DNA of 64,000 bases from Methanobacterium sp. SMA-27 (GTDB lineage: Archaea > Methanobacteriota > Methanobacteria > Methanobacteriales > Methanobacteriaceae), in the NCBI RefSeq assembly GCF_000744455.1, contig NZ_JQLY01000001.1:1880001-1944000 (forward strand), given 5' to 3'. Positions 52,082-61,528 of the stretch are shown here, one piece after another (position 1 is the stretch's first letter; every line of letters begins with the position of its first letter). Position numbers and translations under genes: made by a program. Below the pieces are notes generated by a model that saw only the letters and a list, made by a program, of their open reading frames with translations, was not told the origin of the DNA and made no database searches.

Positions 52082-53698
52082 TTGTCTACTGATCTTACAG
52101 TCATTTTACAATTTCAACTTTCAAAATGTTTTGGATGTGAATTTTTGGATCAAGAATTGAATACTCAAAGAGGGTGGTTAACTCTTATAATTGTAACTCT
52201 TTCAATTTTCACGATTGTTATTGATAAAACATTCATGAATGTGGCCATATCGTCCCTTATAAGAGATTTGAATACGAATATTGGGATGATCCAGATAATT
52301 ATTGCTACATATTCCTTAACCATGGCAAGTTTAATGTTGATTGGTGGACGTTTACAGAATATACTTGGGAGAAAAAGAACATTTCTTACTGGAGCTACAA
52401 TCTATGGTATTGGAACCATAATAGCTGCGCTCAGTATTAATAGTTATATGTTACTGTTTGGCTGGTCAATACTCGAGGGAATTGGAGCAGCACTCATGAT
52501 GCCTGCAACAACTTCCATCATCTCTGGAAGTTATGATGGCGAAAGAAGGGCATTCGCGCTTGGAATTACTAGTTCAATGGCCTCTGGTGCAGGAACAGTA
52601 GGTCCAATTATTGGTGGTTTTTTAACAACATATTACACGTGGAGATATGCATTTGGATTGGAGTTAATTGTAATAATTATTATTGTCCTATTTTCAAGGG
52701 AGATAACAAGATTTCCTCTTACAATGAAGTGGGGAGATTTAAATTTAGTTGGTGCTGTTAATTCATCTGTAGGAATATTTCTCTTTGTTATAGGTATTTT
52801 ATTGCTTAACGATCCACAAACTTGGAATATTGCCCCATACCCAATTGTTATTGGAATAATTCTAATGATAATTTTTTACTTTAATCAGAAAAGTAGGATG
52901 AAACAGAATAAAGAACCTTTAGTTGATGTTTCCCTGTTTAAAGATCGTGGTTTTACTCTTGCAAATATTGCAAGGTTAATAATGAACTTCACAATAGGTG
53001 GTGTTTTATTTGTTATTCCTGTTTATGTCCAGGGCGTTCTGGGCGCAGATCCTCTGACAACCGGTTTATCATTGATCCCCATGAGTGTTGCAATTTTCAT
53101 AATGTCCTCTGCAGCAGGAAAACTTTCAACAAGAATACAACCCCGTTATATCCTTGCAATTGGCGCAGCAGCAGCTCTTAGTGGTAGTCTTTATCTTAGT
53201 TTAATATTCAATTATTATACCACAATATTGGACATGTTTCCAGGCATATTCCTTCTTGGAGTAGGTATGGGAATAGTCTTTCCCCACTCAGCTAACGTTA
53301 TATTCTCTGTTGCCAAACGTGACCAACAACCAGATGCGTCAGGAATTATGAACACAGGTATAAATCTTGGTTCATCTCTTGGAACTGCAGTATTGGGGGT
53401 AGTATTGATATTAGGAAGTTTTAGTGGTCTAGGTCTGGTTTTCAACAATCAGGCGGCAGTTTCAAGCACTGAGAAAATTACAGGCGTTCATCAATTATTT
53501 GAAAAATTAGAAATTGAAAATCCTGGTGATATTGATGAAAAACAGGAAATGCTTACGATTCAAAAGGTCAACACCATGAAATTTGCATTTAATATTGTGA
53601 GTTTCGTATTATTTATTGGTTTGATAATATCACTTTTTATTCCTCTACAAAAAAGGAAACGAAAACATACAATAGATGCAGTTAGTTCTCATATATAG
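52082..53698 (+). CDS. MFS transporter, DHA2/EmrB-QacA family
   Basis: A 538-residue, 14-segment drug:proton antiporter-type protein. Family motif A-like G-G-R-L-Q-N-I-L-G-R-K-R near 87-98 and motif C-like G-S-G-A-G-T-V-G-P-I-I-G-G near 166-178 are visible. The start is uncertain: TTG 52082 is used, but GTTATAATT just before it could be the TATA box, in which case translation would begin further downstream, for example at TTG 52147. The substrate is unknown. Confidence 0.85.
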   Translation: MSTDLTVILQFQLSKCFGCEFLDQELNTQRGWLTLIIVTLSIFTIVIDKTFMNVAISSLIRDLNTNIGMIQIIIATYSLTMASLMLIGGRLQNILGRKRTFLTGATIYGIGTIIAALSINSYMLLFGWSILEGIGAALMMPATTSIISGSYDGERRAFALGITSSMASGAGTVGPIIGGFLTTYYTWRYAFGLELIVIIIIVLFSREITRFPLTMKWGDLNLVGAVNSSVGIFLFVIGILLLNDPQTWNIAPYPIVIGIILMIIFYFNQKSRMKQNKEPLVDVSLFKDRGFTLANIARLIMNFTIGGVLFVIPVYVQGVLGADPLTTGLSLIPMSVAIFIMSSAAGKLSTRIQPRYILAIGAAAALSGSLYLSLIFNYYTTILDMFPGIFLLGVGMGIVFPHSANVIFSVAKRDQQPDASGIMNTGINLGSSLGTAVLGVVLILGSFSGLGLVFNNQAAVSSTEKITGVHQLFEKLEIENPGDIDEKQEMLTIQKVNTMKFAFNIVSFVLFIGLIISLFIPLQKRKRKHTIDAVSSHI

Positions 53699-53740
53699 AA
53701 TATCTATTGGAATAAATTAAGATTAAAATCTACTCTTTCA

Positions 53741-54142
53741 TCAAATCGAATCTAATTCGTTCCAAAAGGGTTTGATATCAATAAGAGGAGATTCATCCAA
53801 TGCATCTAACCATTTAACAGTTAATTTATTTTTGTTTATATTTAAAAGTTCAACCAAACAAAATCCAATGGGATTTGGCCGTACAGGAGCTCTTGTTGAA
53901 AAAACTCCCCTTTTTTCTGTCTTTCCATGAGGAAAAACTTTTAATTTATCCCTTTCTGCCCTATCTTGCCAATATAAAATTATTAAATATTTATAATTCT
54001 TTAAACCTTCAAGTCCGTCTACGAACTCGTTGAAAACCGTGATAATACTGGTTTCATCCGAATATCGACCTTGCCTAGGTGAATCGTTCTTTAGTTTGTA
54101 AGGAGAGTTTATTATTCCTATTGATTTTAGTTTGATATCCAT
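53741..54142 (-). CDS. tRNA m6t6A37 methyltransferase TrmO
   Basis: A 133-residue TrmO/VirR-type protein (UPF0066), a single-stranded beta-barrel methyltransferase that N-methylates t6A37 in tRNA. I-G-I-I-N-S-P-Y-K near 7-15, S-P-R-Q-G-R-Y near 21-27, the R-G-V-F-S-T-R-A-P-V-R-P-N-P-I-G motif near 78-93 and D-A-L-D-E-S-P-L-I-D-I-K-P near 113-125 are family features. Archaeal TrmO is often shorter, as here. The ATG 54142 is preceded by GTGAT; a GTG start at 54151 is in that site. Confidence 0.92.
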   Translation of the reverse strand: MDIKLKSIGIINSPYKLKNDSPRQGRYSDETSIITVFNEFVDGLEGLKNYKYLIILYWQDRAERDKLKVFPHGKTEKRGVFSTRAPVRPNPIGFCLVELLNINKNKLTVKWLDALDESPLIDIKPFWNELDSI

Positions 54143-54200
54143 AAATATCACTATTTATAGTTTTATTGGAAATTAACTGAGTTTAAAATTTATTCAAATT

Positions 54201-55049
54201 TTAATATATCATGTGTATTATGTTTGGTATAATTGGTGATCCCAATGCAAATGCAATGAAAACAATTGCCATACCGATTTTAATTCTTTTTGAAACTGTT
54301 CTAGTATTTTCTATTGACTGATTCTGCAATATGGAAACTGCACATGCAATGAAAAGCCCAATTGCAAATATTAGAACGATTAAATAGATTACTTTAAAAA
54401 TACCTATGAAATAAAGTGCCGGACTTGCTATGCTCGCCAAAATCATAAAAAATGCTGCTAAAATAGATGAAGCACGCATCCCAAATTGAATTGGGAAAGT
54501 TTTAGCCCCTTCTGCACTATCTCCTTCAACGTCTTCCATGTCTTTAACAATTTCTCTAGCCATTGTCATGAGGAAGGCAAAAAATCCCAGAAGTATTGAA
54601 ATGATAACTGCATCTAAGACAACACCTGCAAAAACAAAACATAGACCTGTTAAAAATGCAATGCTTAAATTTCCTATTAAAAGTGATTTTTTGAGACGGT
54701 ATGCATATAAAAACATTAAAATGGCACTTAAAACTACGATAATTCCAGGAATAGGACCAATTATAACTGCCATAATTGTGGATATTATGAATAATGTAAT
54801 AGAGTAAATTGCAGCTGTTTTTAAAGAAATTCTTCCAGAGGGTATGGGTCTTTCAGGTTTATTTATGGCATCTATGTTGTGGTCAACATAATCATTAATA
54901 ACATTTCCTGCCCCAGTAAATATGAAAACAATAAAACAAGCTATGGGTACGTAAATTGTGAAATTTCCAACTATAATTGCCACTAGTAGTACTGCAATAA
55001 CTCCCATAAGAGCATTAAATGGCCTGAGTATTTCTAAATATGCATTCAT
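54201..55049 (-). CDS. Digeranylgeranylglyceryl phosphate synthase-like prenyltransferase (UbiA)
   Basis: A 282-residue, roughly 9-segment membrane prenyltransferase. The two Asp-rich motifs are N-D-Y-V-D-H-N-I-D near 51-59 and D-M-E-D-V-E-G-D near 175-182. The start L-E-I-L-R-P-F-N-A and I-N-K-P-E-R-P-I-P-S-G are the family context of (S)-2,3-di-O-geranylgeranylglyceryl phosphate synthase, an ether lipid enzyme. AGGTG lies 6 bases before the ATG. Other UbiA prenyltransferases are possible, but the archaeal lipid role fits best. Confidence 0.88.
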   Translation of the reverse strand: MNAYLEILRPFNALMGVIAVLLVAIIVGNFTIYVPIACFIVFIFTGAGNVINDYVDHNIDAINKPERPIPSGRISLKTAAIYSITLFIISTIMAVIIGPIPGIIVVLSAILMFLYAYRLKKSLLIGNLSIAFLTGLCFVFAGVVLDAVIISILLGFFAFLMTMAREIVKDMEDVEGDSAEGAKTFPIQFGMRASSILAAFFMILASIASPALYFIGIFKVIYLIVLIFAIGLFIACAVSILQNQSIENTRTVSKRIKIGMAIVFIAFALGSPIIPNIIHMIY

Positions 55050-55174
55050 TTTATTACACCTGAATCTTTTAACATTTATTTTGATTTGTTGACCTTGCTT
55101 TTATCATTATCCATTAATTTTCATTAAAAAATTTTAACAGTTCGGAGGTCTAATAATAATTCTGAGGAAAAATT

Positions 55175-57856
55175 ATGGCTAAAAATTATATACCTGAACT
55201 TCTGGCACCAGCAGGGTCAATAGATGCATTAAAAGCTGCAGTTAATGCAGGGGCAGATGCTGTTTATATTTCTGGTAAAAAGTTTGGTGCTAGAAAATTC
55301 GCAACTAACTTCACAGATCCTGAAATTGAAGAGGGTTTAGAATATGCAAAACTTAGGGGTGTTAAGATTTATGTGACAGTAAACACCCTTTTAAACGATT
55401 CAAAGTTACTATCTGTTGCAGAATATTTGCTTTGGCTTTATAAAATAGGTGTCGACGCAGTGATAATACAGGATCTTGGCGTTGCAAGTTTAGCAAAAAA
55501 ACTAGTACCTGATCTAGATCTGCATGCTTCTACCCAAATGACAATCCATAATGTTCCTGGAGTTAAATGGGCTTCAAAATTCGGTTTCAAAAGGGTTGTT
55601 TTATCTCGTGAGCTTGGAATTTTAGAGGTTGAGGAAATAATAAAAAAAACTAAATATCTGGGAATAGAAATTGAGATATTTGGCCATGGAGCACTATGTT
55701 ACTCTTACTCCGGACAGTGCTTATTATCTTCATTTATAGGGGGCAGAAGTGGGAACAAAGGAATGTGTGCCCAACCGTGCCGTAAAAAATATACATTGCT
55801 TTCAGGAAAAATTGACCAATACGGCAAACCATTAGCTCTTCACCCTGTAGATATTAAAGATAAATACCTTCTTTCAACACGAGACTTGGCATTGTATCAA
55901 AATTTGGATATTATATCAAAAATTAATTTAAACTCTCTGAAAATTGAAGGTAGAATGAGATCTCCGGAGTATGTTGCATTGGTTGTAAATATTTACAGGA
56001 AAGCTCTTGACTCAATATCATCTGGTAACTGGAAGCAAAATTCTGATGATATTTCCAAATTGAAATTAGCCTTTAATCGGAAATTTACTGGAGGATATTT
56101 AACAGAAAACAGTGCAGAATTAGTTATGGCTCGTGATTCACCGGGAAATAGGGGTCTTTATATCGGACAAGTCCAAAGATATGATGAAAAAACTCAAACA
56201 GCAATTGTAAGTATTAAAAACAAATACAAACTCGAAATAGGCGATGGTATTGTTTTCAAATATTCTAATGACGATAATGAAAAAACTTTTAAAAAAACAA
56301 ATAAATTTTTTAAAACATATGGAATGGCCATAGAAAAAGCACCAGTGTATAAAGGAGATAAATTAATATTAAACGTAGGAATGCCTGTTAAAACTGGTTC
56401 AAAGCTGTATCTTACTCGTTCAATAGCCTTAAATCATGAGGCAAATAAAATTATAAAAAATAGGCCTAGTCCTTCAATTCCTATAGATATTGTAATGTGG
56501 TGGGACACTGATCTAAAAGCACATTTAGAGGGAGAGTTTATAGGATTCAATGATAATAAATGTAAAATTCGTTTAAAATCATCGTTTAAAATGGAAAAAG
56601 CGATTAATAAACCATTAAATCCCGAAGAAATTGAAAAACAGCTTCAAAAAACTGGGAAAACACCGTTCATCCTTCGAAAAGTTTCCATCAAATATCCAGG
56701 TGATCTTTTCATATCCCTCAGTAAATTAAATAATTTCAGAAGAGAATTTCTAGAAAAATCTCAAATTGAACTTCTATTAAGTTTCAAACCCTCTCAATCT
56801 CATGTTCAAGAAGCATATGAAAGGTTTAATAATATTAAAAAGTTGTTATCCTCCTCAATGGAACAATTTGTAGGAATTGATTATGATAATACACCGATAG
56901 ATCTTGCAGTTTATGCAGATAGTCTGGATACTGTTAAAGGAGCATTGGAAAGTGGGGCCAATAGAATTTACTTCGAAGTTCCCCCTAAAAATTTAAATAT
57001 TTTATGTTCTGATTCCAAAAATCTTAAATCAATGTATGATGGTCCTATAGATGAAGCAGAGATAGAAAGAGTTGTTTCGGTTTTAAAACTTATTTGTGAA
57101 TTGTGTAAAAAAGATAGGACAGAATTTATTTGGAAATGGCCACAAATAACCCACCAATATCAAATTAATCAATATTATACGATTTTAAAACAGTTATCAA
57201 AAAATTTCCATGGGATCATGATTGATGATATAGGCGTTGCAGAAGAATTAAAAAAAGTTGCACCTAAGTTGGTAATATATGGATCTGCAGGTCTTAATAT
57301 CTGGAATAAACAAACAGTTTTACAGCTTATAAGAATATTTAATACCATTACACCCTCTGCAGAACTATCTAAAGAAAATTTAAGAAACATTATTAGTAGT
57401 TCAAGGTTAGATGATTTGAAAACCAATTTTGAATTGGTTGTTCAAGGAAATGTTGATACACTTGTTACGAAGGATTGCTTACTCTCTTTGGTTCCAAAAA
57501 AAGATATTAAAGATATTGAAAATGAATTTTGGGGAATTCAAGACGAAAAAAAGCAAATTTTTCCCATAAAGATTGATTTAGAAGGGCGAACACATATCCT
57601 AAACTCTGTAGAACTATGTTTAATTGATCATCTCCATGAAATTTCTCAAATAGGTATTAATTCTATTGTTGTAGATCTCAGGACTAAAACGTATTATTAT
57701 TCAAGAGATATAATATCAATTTACAAAAATGGATTGGAGTATATCAATAGAAAAGAGAATTCCGGAAAAAATATGAATAGATTTAAATCTAAGATTAAAA
57801 TCATTTCTACGGGTGGAATCACAACAGGAAACTTTTTAAAAGGTATTAAAGAGTAA
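55175..57856 (+). CDS. Peptidase U32-like protein with extra C-terminal domains
   Basis: An 893-residue protein. The first 300 residues have the U32 hallmarks: E-L-L-A-P-A-G-S-I-D-A-L-K-A-A-V and A-D-A-V-Y-I-S, and near 170-200 the G-H-G-A-L-C-Y-S-Y-S-G-Q-C-L-L-S-S...C-A-Q-P-C-R cysteines that bind an Fe-S cluster. The rest includes a DUF3656-like region. U32 relatives include RlhA and UbiU/V, so hydroxylation or RNA modification is as likely as proteolysis. TGAGGAA precedes the ATG. It is not in an obvious operon. Confidence 0.85.
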   Translation: MAKNYIPELLAPAGSIDALKAAVNAGADAVYISGKKFGARKFATNFTDPEIEEGLEYAKLRGVKIYVTVNTLLNDSKLLSVAEYLLWLYKIGVDAVIIQDLGVASLAKKLVPDLDLHASTQMTIHNVPGVKWASKFGFKRVVLSRELGILEVEEIIKKTKYLGIEIEIFGHGALCYSYSGQCLLSSFIGGRSGNKGMCAQPCRKKYTLLSGKIDQYGKPLALHPVDIKDKYLLSTRDLALYQNLDIISKINLNSLKIEGRMRSPEYVALVVNIYRKALDSISSGNWKQNSDDISKLKLAFNRKFTGGYLTENSAELVMARDSPGNRGLYIGQVQRYDEKTQTAIVSIKNKYKLEIGDGIVFKYSNDDNEKTFKKTNKFFKTYGMAIEKAPVYKGDKLILNVGMPVKTGSKLYLTRSIALNHEANKIIKNRPSPSIPIDIVMWWDTDLKAHLEGEFIGFNDNKCKIRLKSSFKMEKAINKPLNPEEIEKQLQKTGKTPFILRKVSIKYPGDLFISLSKLNNFRREFLEKSQIELLLSFKPSQSHVQEAYERFNNIKKLLSSSMEQFVGIDYDNTPIDLAVYADSLDTVKGALESGANRIYFEVPPKNLNILCSDSKNLKSMYDGPIDEAEIERVVSVLKLICELCKKDRTEFIWKWPQITHQYQINQYYTILKQLSKNFHGIMIDDIGVAEELKKVAPKLVIYGSAGLNIWNKQTVLQLIRIFNTITPSAELSKENLRNIISSSRLDDLKTNFELVVQGNVDTLVTKDCLLSLVPKKDIKDIENEFWGIQDEKKQIFPIKIDLEGRTHILNSVELCLIDHLHEISQIGINSIVVDLRTKTYYYSRDIISIYKNGLEYINRKENSGKNMNRFKSKIKIISTGGITTGNFLKGIKE

Positions 57857-58063
57857 GAATAGTTTAAAAATTCCTTAACCTACAGAATTCATTCTTTAAA
57901 AATAAAAAAATCTATTAATTAGATCAATTTTTGATTTTAGTTAACAGTTTATTAATAAAGCTAGATTTAGATAGTAAGAAATTTGAACTTATATCAATAC
58001 CAATATCCCCAAAAAACAAAGAAATAAAAATTCACCGAATTATTTCCTTGGAGATAAATGATA
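57857..58063. other. Gene-free AT-rich spacer between convergent genes
   Basis: About 200 bp between the U32-like gene and the convergent secreted protein gene. No RNA gene or clear terminator hairpin was seen. Confidence 0.4.
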
Positions 58064-59053
58064 TTAGCTAACAGAACTTATTCTTTTTTTAATAATACTT
58101 TTGAAACGAGTGTCTTTGGCTATTTTACTATTTTTTAGATTTACTTGTCCAATATATTTTCTGTTGGGAATTCTTGGCAAACTATTTCCTTTGATTAAAT
58201 GCCCGTTGAATATGATATTATCTGGTGTACCTCTGCAATTTGAGGCCCATATTTTAACCAGTGTTGAATATCTAACTTTTTCTTTATGTTTCATTACTGC
58301 ATAGGTTATTATGTTACGCCTGTTAATTCCCCATCTATCTGTAGTTTCTAAGCTTATAGCTGATGATACAGGATTAGATGTAGAGATGTGACCATTTCTA
58401 TAATATGCTGGATGATTAGGTACACTAACATATTGTCCGTCGTGCATTTTAAAAACAGTCTTTTTTGTACTCCCACCATTATATATAACAAGACCTACTG
58501 TATCATCTGGTGATTTAATTACAAAGTGTCCTATTCCCATTCTCTTCAAAATATTATACGCTTTATTTACTGTATTAGATGTTATATGGCCCGAAGTTGA
58601 AGTTCTCCCTGCTAAATTTTCAAGTTCTTTATTCAAGCTTGGAATATCTGATCCTCCAGATGAGACTATCCAACCATCACTTGTTATTATTGTGTGAAAG
58701 AAATAGCCATTAGTAGTTTTATACTCTTTGATCGCATATTTCCCATACCATTTTAATTGGATAAAATGAAGATCTGCAGAGTATGTGGAATCTCTTCGAA
58801 AAGAAAATACATCATACCCCTTTTTAACATGTAATAGTACTGAACAACATCCATTTCTGCTGGTTTTAACATACACTTTGGGTATTATTTTTTTAGTTTT
58901 TGATGAATGAATTTTTTTTGTTATTTCTATGTTTGATACATACTTTGAAGAAAGGATTTGAGGATTTTTTGAATTGTTATTGCTTGCAGCTGCTGCTGAA
59001 CTGCCAATAAAAAATAGCATCAGAAAAATTGTTAAATTATTATTTTCTTTTCA
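58064..59053 (-). pseudogene. Secreted protein of unknown function, probable frameshift in the signal peptide
   Basis: A 318-residue frame (58064-59020) starting at ATG 59020 begins in the middle of a hydrophobic stretch ending A-A-A-A-S-N. Further upstream GGGGTGAT is well spaced to ATG 59053, which reads M-K-R-K and then hits TAA. One added base in the A-run at 59042-59045 would join it to a classic signal peptide, M-K-R-K-N-N-N-L-T-I-F-L-M-L-F-F-I-G. The mature part has paired Cys (R-N-G-C-C-S-V near 57-62), D-G-W-I-V-S-S-G-G near 119 and H-P-A-Y-Y-R-N-G near 214. No family is certain; an Ntn-hydrolase-like fold is one guess. It may be a real gene with a sequence error. Confidence 0.55.
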
Positions 59054-59393
59054 TGAAAGATTGTATCACCCCTATAAAAAGTATAATGTAAAAGTTTTAA
59101 TATATACATTTAGCTATTGAATAAAATAGTTTTTTATGAGATTTCTGGATAAAATTATTAAATTTTGATTAATGATTGAAAAAATTGTGTTACTTATTTT
59201 GATTTTTTTTAATGAGAAATTTTTAATTAATAGTGGAATAAATAATATATGAAAGTATAGGAATTATTATAAGGTTTATCTTGAAATTTAAGTGATTAAT
59301 TACTAATTCAAAAAAAAATGTTTAAAATATAAGAATTATGATACGAAATTTTTTATTAAATATTCCTGTTTGGTCAAAGCTTTGGTGATAAAA
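59054..59393. other. Gene-free divergent promoter region
   Basis: A 340 bp AT-rich interval between the secreted protein gene and the HEAT/TPR gene. It contains several TATA-like stretches (for example near 59103) but no recognised gene or RNA. Confidence 0.4.
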
Positions 59394-61493
59394 ATGCGTG
59401 TGTTCAATCTCTTAAAAAATAGGATAGATGAGATGAAAGATAAAGAAGATATTGATGGTTTAATCGATGCATTGAATGATAATGATGAGAATATACGCAA
59501 AGAAGCTCTGATGGCTCTTGAAAGAATAGGAGACCACCGTGCTACAGAACACATAATGCAATCGCTCCAAGACCCAGATAAAACCATACAAGAAGAAGCA
59601 ATAACAGCACTTGGAAGGATCGGAGACAAAAAAGCAGTACCATCACTCATACAAACTCTCAACAGCCCACAACTAGGAATCAGATGGAGATCAGCAGAAG
59701 CACTAGGCAAAATAGGAGACACACAAGCAACAGAACCCCTCATACAAACACTCCAAGACCCAGATAAAACCATACAAGAAGAAGCAATAACAGCACTTGG
59801 AAGGATTGTTGTGGATCCATTTATCCATGATTTGAAGGGTGAAGATCGCGACTTAAATGATAAAGCCATTATTGCACTTAACCATATAAGAGAATTGAAT
59901 GTTATTGAAAAAAATATATTACAAAATGAAATTAAATCATCAACCCAGGATAATAATCAGTTAGATCAAGATTTGAAAGAAGAAATTCTAAATTTAAACG
60001 ATGATGAACAAATTATCGAGAAATTAGTTCCAACTGAAATATCTGATATGGACGCTAAAAGGGCAGAACTTACAAAAAAGGGTTATCATGTATACATTGA
60101 AAATTTTATAAAAAATTCACGATACAATTACATTGATGGGTTTATTAGAAAATCACGTTATGATTATGAATTTACAGATATCCGAAATCTCCGTGAGTTA
60201 CTTCAATACAAAGGCTTGGAATTTTCTGATGAAGAAATGCTCTCACTCATTAAAGAAGAAATAAAAAATCAGGATTACTTAGAATTTAAAAAAACAATTA
60301 TGGGTCAAAAACCAAATGAATTGACAGATTATCTAGAAATTCTAATAAAAGATTATCCCGAACCAATGGATCATATAGACCAATTAAAAAAGCTTTTGAA
60401 TAAACACAACATCCCACACAACAACAATCTAGCAGAACAAATAGAAAAAACACAAAAACAACAGGAAATCAAAGAATTCGAAAACAAAATATTAGCCAAT
60501 GATACACAAAACTTTGTTGAAAATGCTTCTCCCTCAATTCTTAAAGGGTTTCGAATGAAGGAATTGAAAGAAAATAGGGATTTGATGATTGCAAATGGAA
60601 AATATATTTATATAGAAGCATTTGTAAAAAAATCACTGCCCAACTACGAATTAGGTAATGTGCAGAAATTCAGAGAACTATTAACCTATAAAAAAATGGA
60701 ATTTTCTTTGGATGATTTAATCTGGCTTATACAAGAGGAAATAAAAAACCAGGAATACTTGGAGTTCAGAGAAAAATTAATGATCCAAAAACCAGAAACC
60801 ATTGGAGATTACTTAGAAATTCTTATTAAAATTTATCCAGAACCAAAGGATCATATAACCCATTTAAAAAAGCTTCTAAACGAACATAACATCCAATACC
60901 CCACTAATATAGCAAAACAAATAGAAAAAACACAAAAACAAATGGAAATCAAAGAATTCGAAAACAAAATACTGGTTAAAACTGTTAATGAAGAAATTTT
61001 ACCTGTTGAAATGGAAGATCTAGACGATGCATATATATATTTCAATATCGGAAATTTATACTATGACCTTGGGAAAATTGAAAATGCACTAACATATTAT
61101 GATAAAGCTCTTTATATCTATCCCGATTTCATTGATGCCTGGAAACACTTGGGACTTATATACTACACCATGGGAAGATTACAGAAGGCAGCAGCTTGTT
61201 ACAATCAGATTTTAAATTTTGATCCCAATCACCCAGAATTATGGTTAGATATTGGAATAATATTCTTTGAAATTGGAAAAGTTCCAGAAGCAAAGACTTG
61301 TTATGAAAAGGCAATGGAACTGAATCCATGTTATAAAAATGAACATTTTGCTGTTGATACCAGAAGCTTCCTTAAAAATAACATCAATTCACTGAAAAAA
61401 TTTGATAATTATCTGGAACTTGCTTCATCTGCATCGTGGGAATCTTCCGATCCAACACCACCACTTTCTAGAATCATGCGTCTTTTAGATTAA
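59394..61493 (+). CDS. HEAT-repeat / duplicated-module / TPR scaffold protein
   Basis: A 699-residue protein without a catalytic motif. Residues about 18-145 hold four HEAT-like repeats (E-A-L-M-A-L-E-R-I-G-D, twice E-A-I-T-A-L-G-R-I, and S-A-E-A-L-G-K-I-G-D). Two copies of a roughly 140-residue module follow (about 219-367 and 388-527), sharing E-E-I-K-N-Q-(D/E)-Y-L-E-F, D-Y-L-E-I-L-I-K and K-E-F-E-N-K-I-L. Three TPRs lie near 546-640. Start ATG 59394 follows GGTGAT; an in-frame TTG at 59370 is upstream. It is probably a cytosolic scaffold with partners unknown. Confidence 0.85.
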   Translation: MRVFNLLKNRIDEMKDKEDIDGLIDALNDNDENIRKEALMALERIGDHRATEHIMQSLQDPDKTIQEEAITALGRIGDKKAVPSLIQTLNSPQLGIRWRSAEALGKIGDTQATEPLIQTLQDPDKTIQEEAITALGRIVVDPFIHDLKGEDRDLNDKAIIALNHIRELNVIEKNILQNEIKSSTQDNNQLDQDLKEEILNLNDDEQIIEKLVPTEISDMDAKRAELTKKGYHVYIENFIKNSRYNYIDGFIRKSRYDYEFTDIRNLRELLQYKGLEFSDEEMLSLIKEEIKNQDYLEFKKTIMGQKPNELTDYLEILIKDYPEPMDHIDQLKKLLNKHNIPHNNNLAEQIEKTQKQQEIKEFENKILANDTQNFVENASPSILKGFRMKELKENRDLMIANGKYIYIEAFVKKSLPNYELGNVQKFRELLTYKKMEFSLDDLIWLIQEEIKNQEYLEFREKLMIQKPETIGDYLEILIKIYPEPKDHITHLKKLLNEHNIQYPTNIAKQIEKTQKQMEIKEFENKILVKTVNEEILPVEMEDLDDAYIYFNIGNLYYDLGKIENALTYYDKALYIYPDFIDAWKHLGLIYYTMGRLQKAAACYNQILNFDPNHPELWLDIGIIFFEIGKVPEAKTCYEKAMELNPCYKNEHFAVDTRSFLKNNINSLKKFDNYLELASSASWESSDPTPPLSRIMRLLD
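59565..59620 (+). repeat. Exact 56 bp internal repeat, copy 1
   Basis: Identical to 59751-59806. Both encode the HEAT segment L-Q-D-P-D-K-T-I-Q-E-E-A-I-T-A-L-G-R-I. Exact identity at all codon third positions points to recent duplication or gene conversion. Confidence 0.9.
59751..59806 (+). repeat. Exact 56 bp internal repeat, copy 2
   Basis: Second copy of the 56 bp sequence, 186 bp (62 codons, two HEAT units) after the first. After it the HEAT pattern breaks off into V-V-D-P-F-I-H-D-L-K. Confidence 0.9.
60431..60494 (+). repeat. Near-exact 64 bp internal repeat, copy 1
   Basis: Nearly identical (a few mismatches) to 60911-60974, exactly 480 bp downstream. It encodes the shared linker A-E-Q-I-E-K-T-Q-K-Q-Q-E-I-K-E-F-E-N-K-I at the end of each duplicated module. 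Confidence 0.85.
60911..60974 (+). repeat. Near-exact 64 bp internal repeat, copy 2
   Basis: Second copy. The 480 bp offset corresponds to 160 codons, the length of the duplicated module unit. Confidence 0.85.
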
Positions 61494-61528
61494 TAAATCA
61501 TAGATAATCCATGATTTATTATTTTTAG

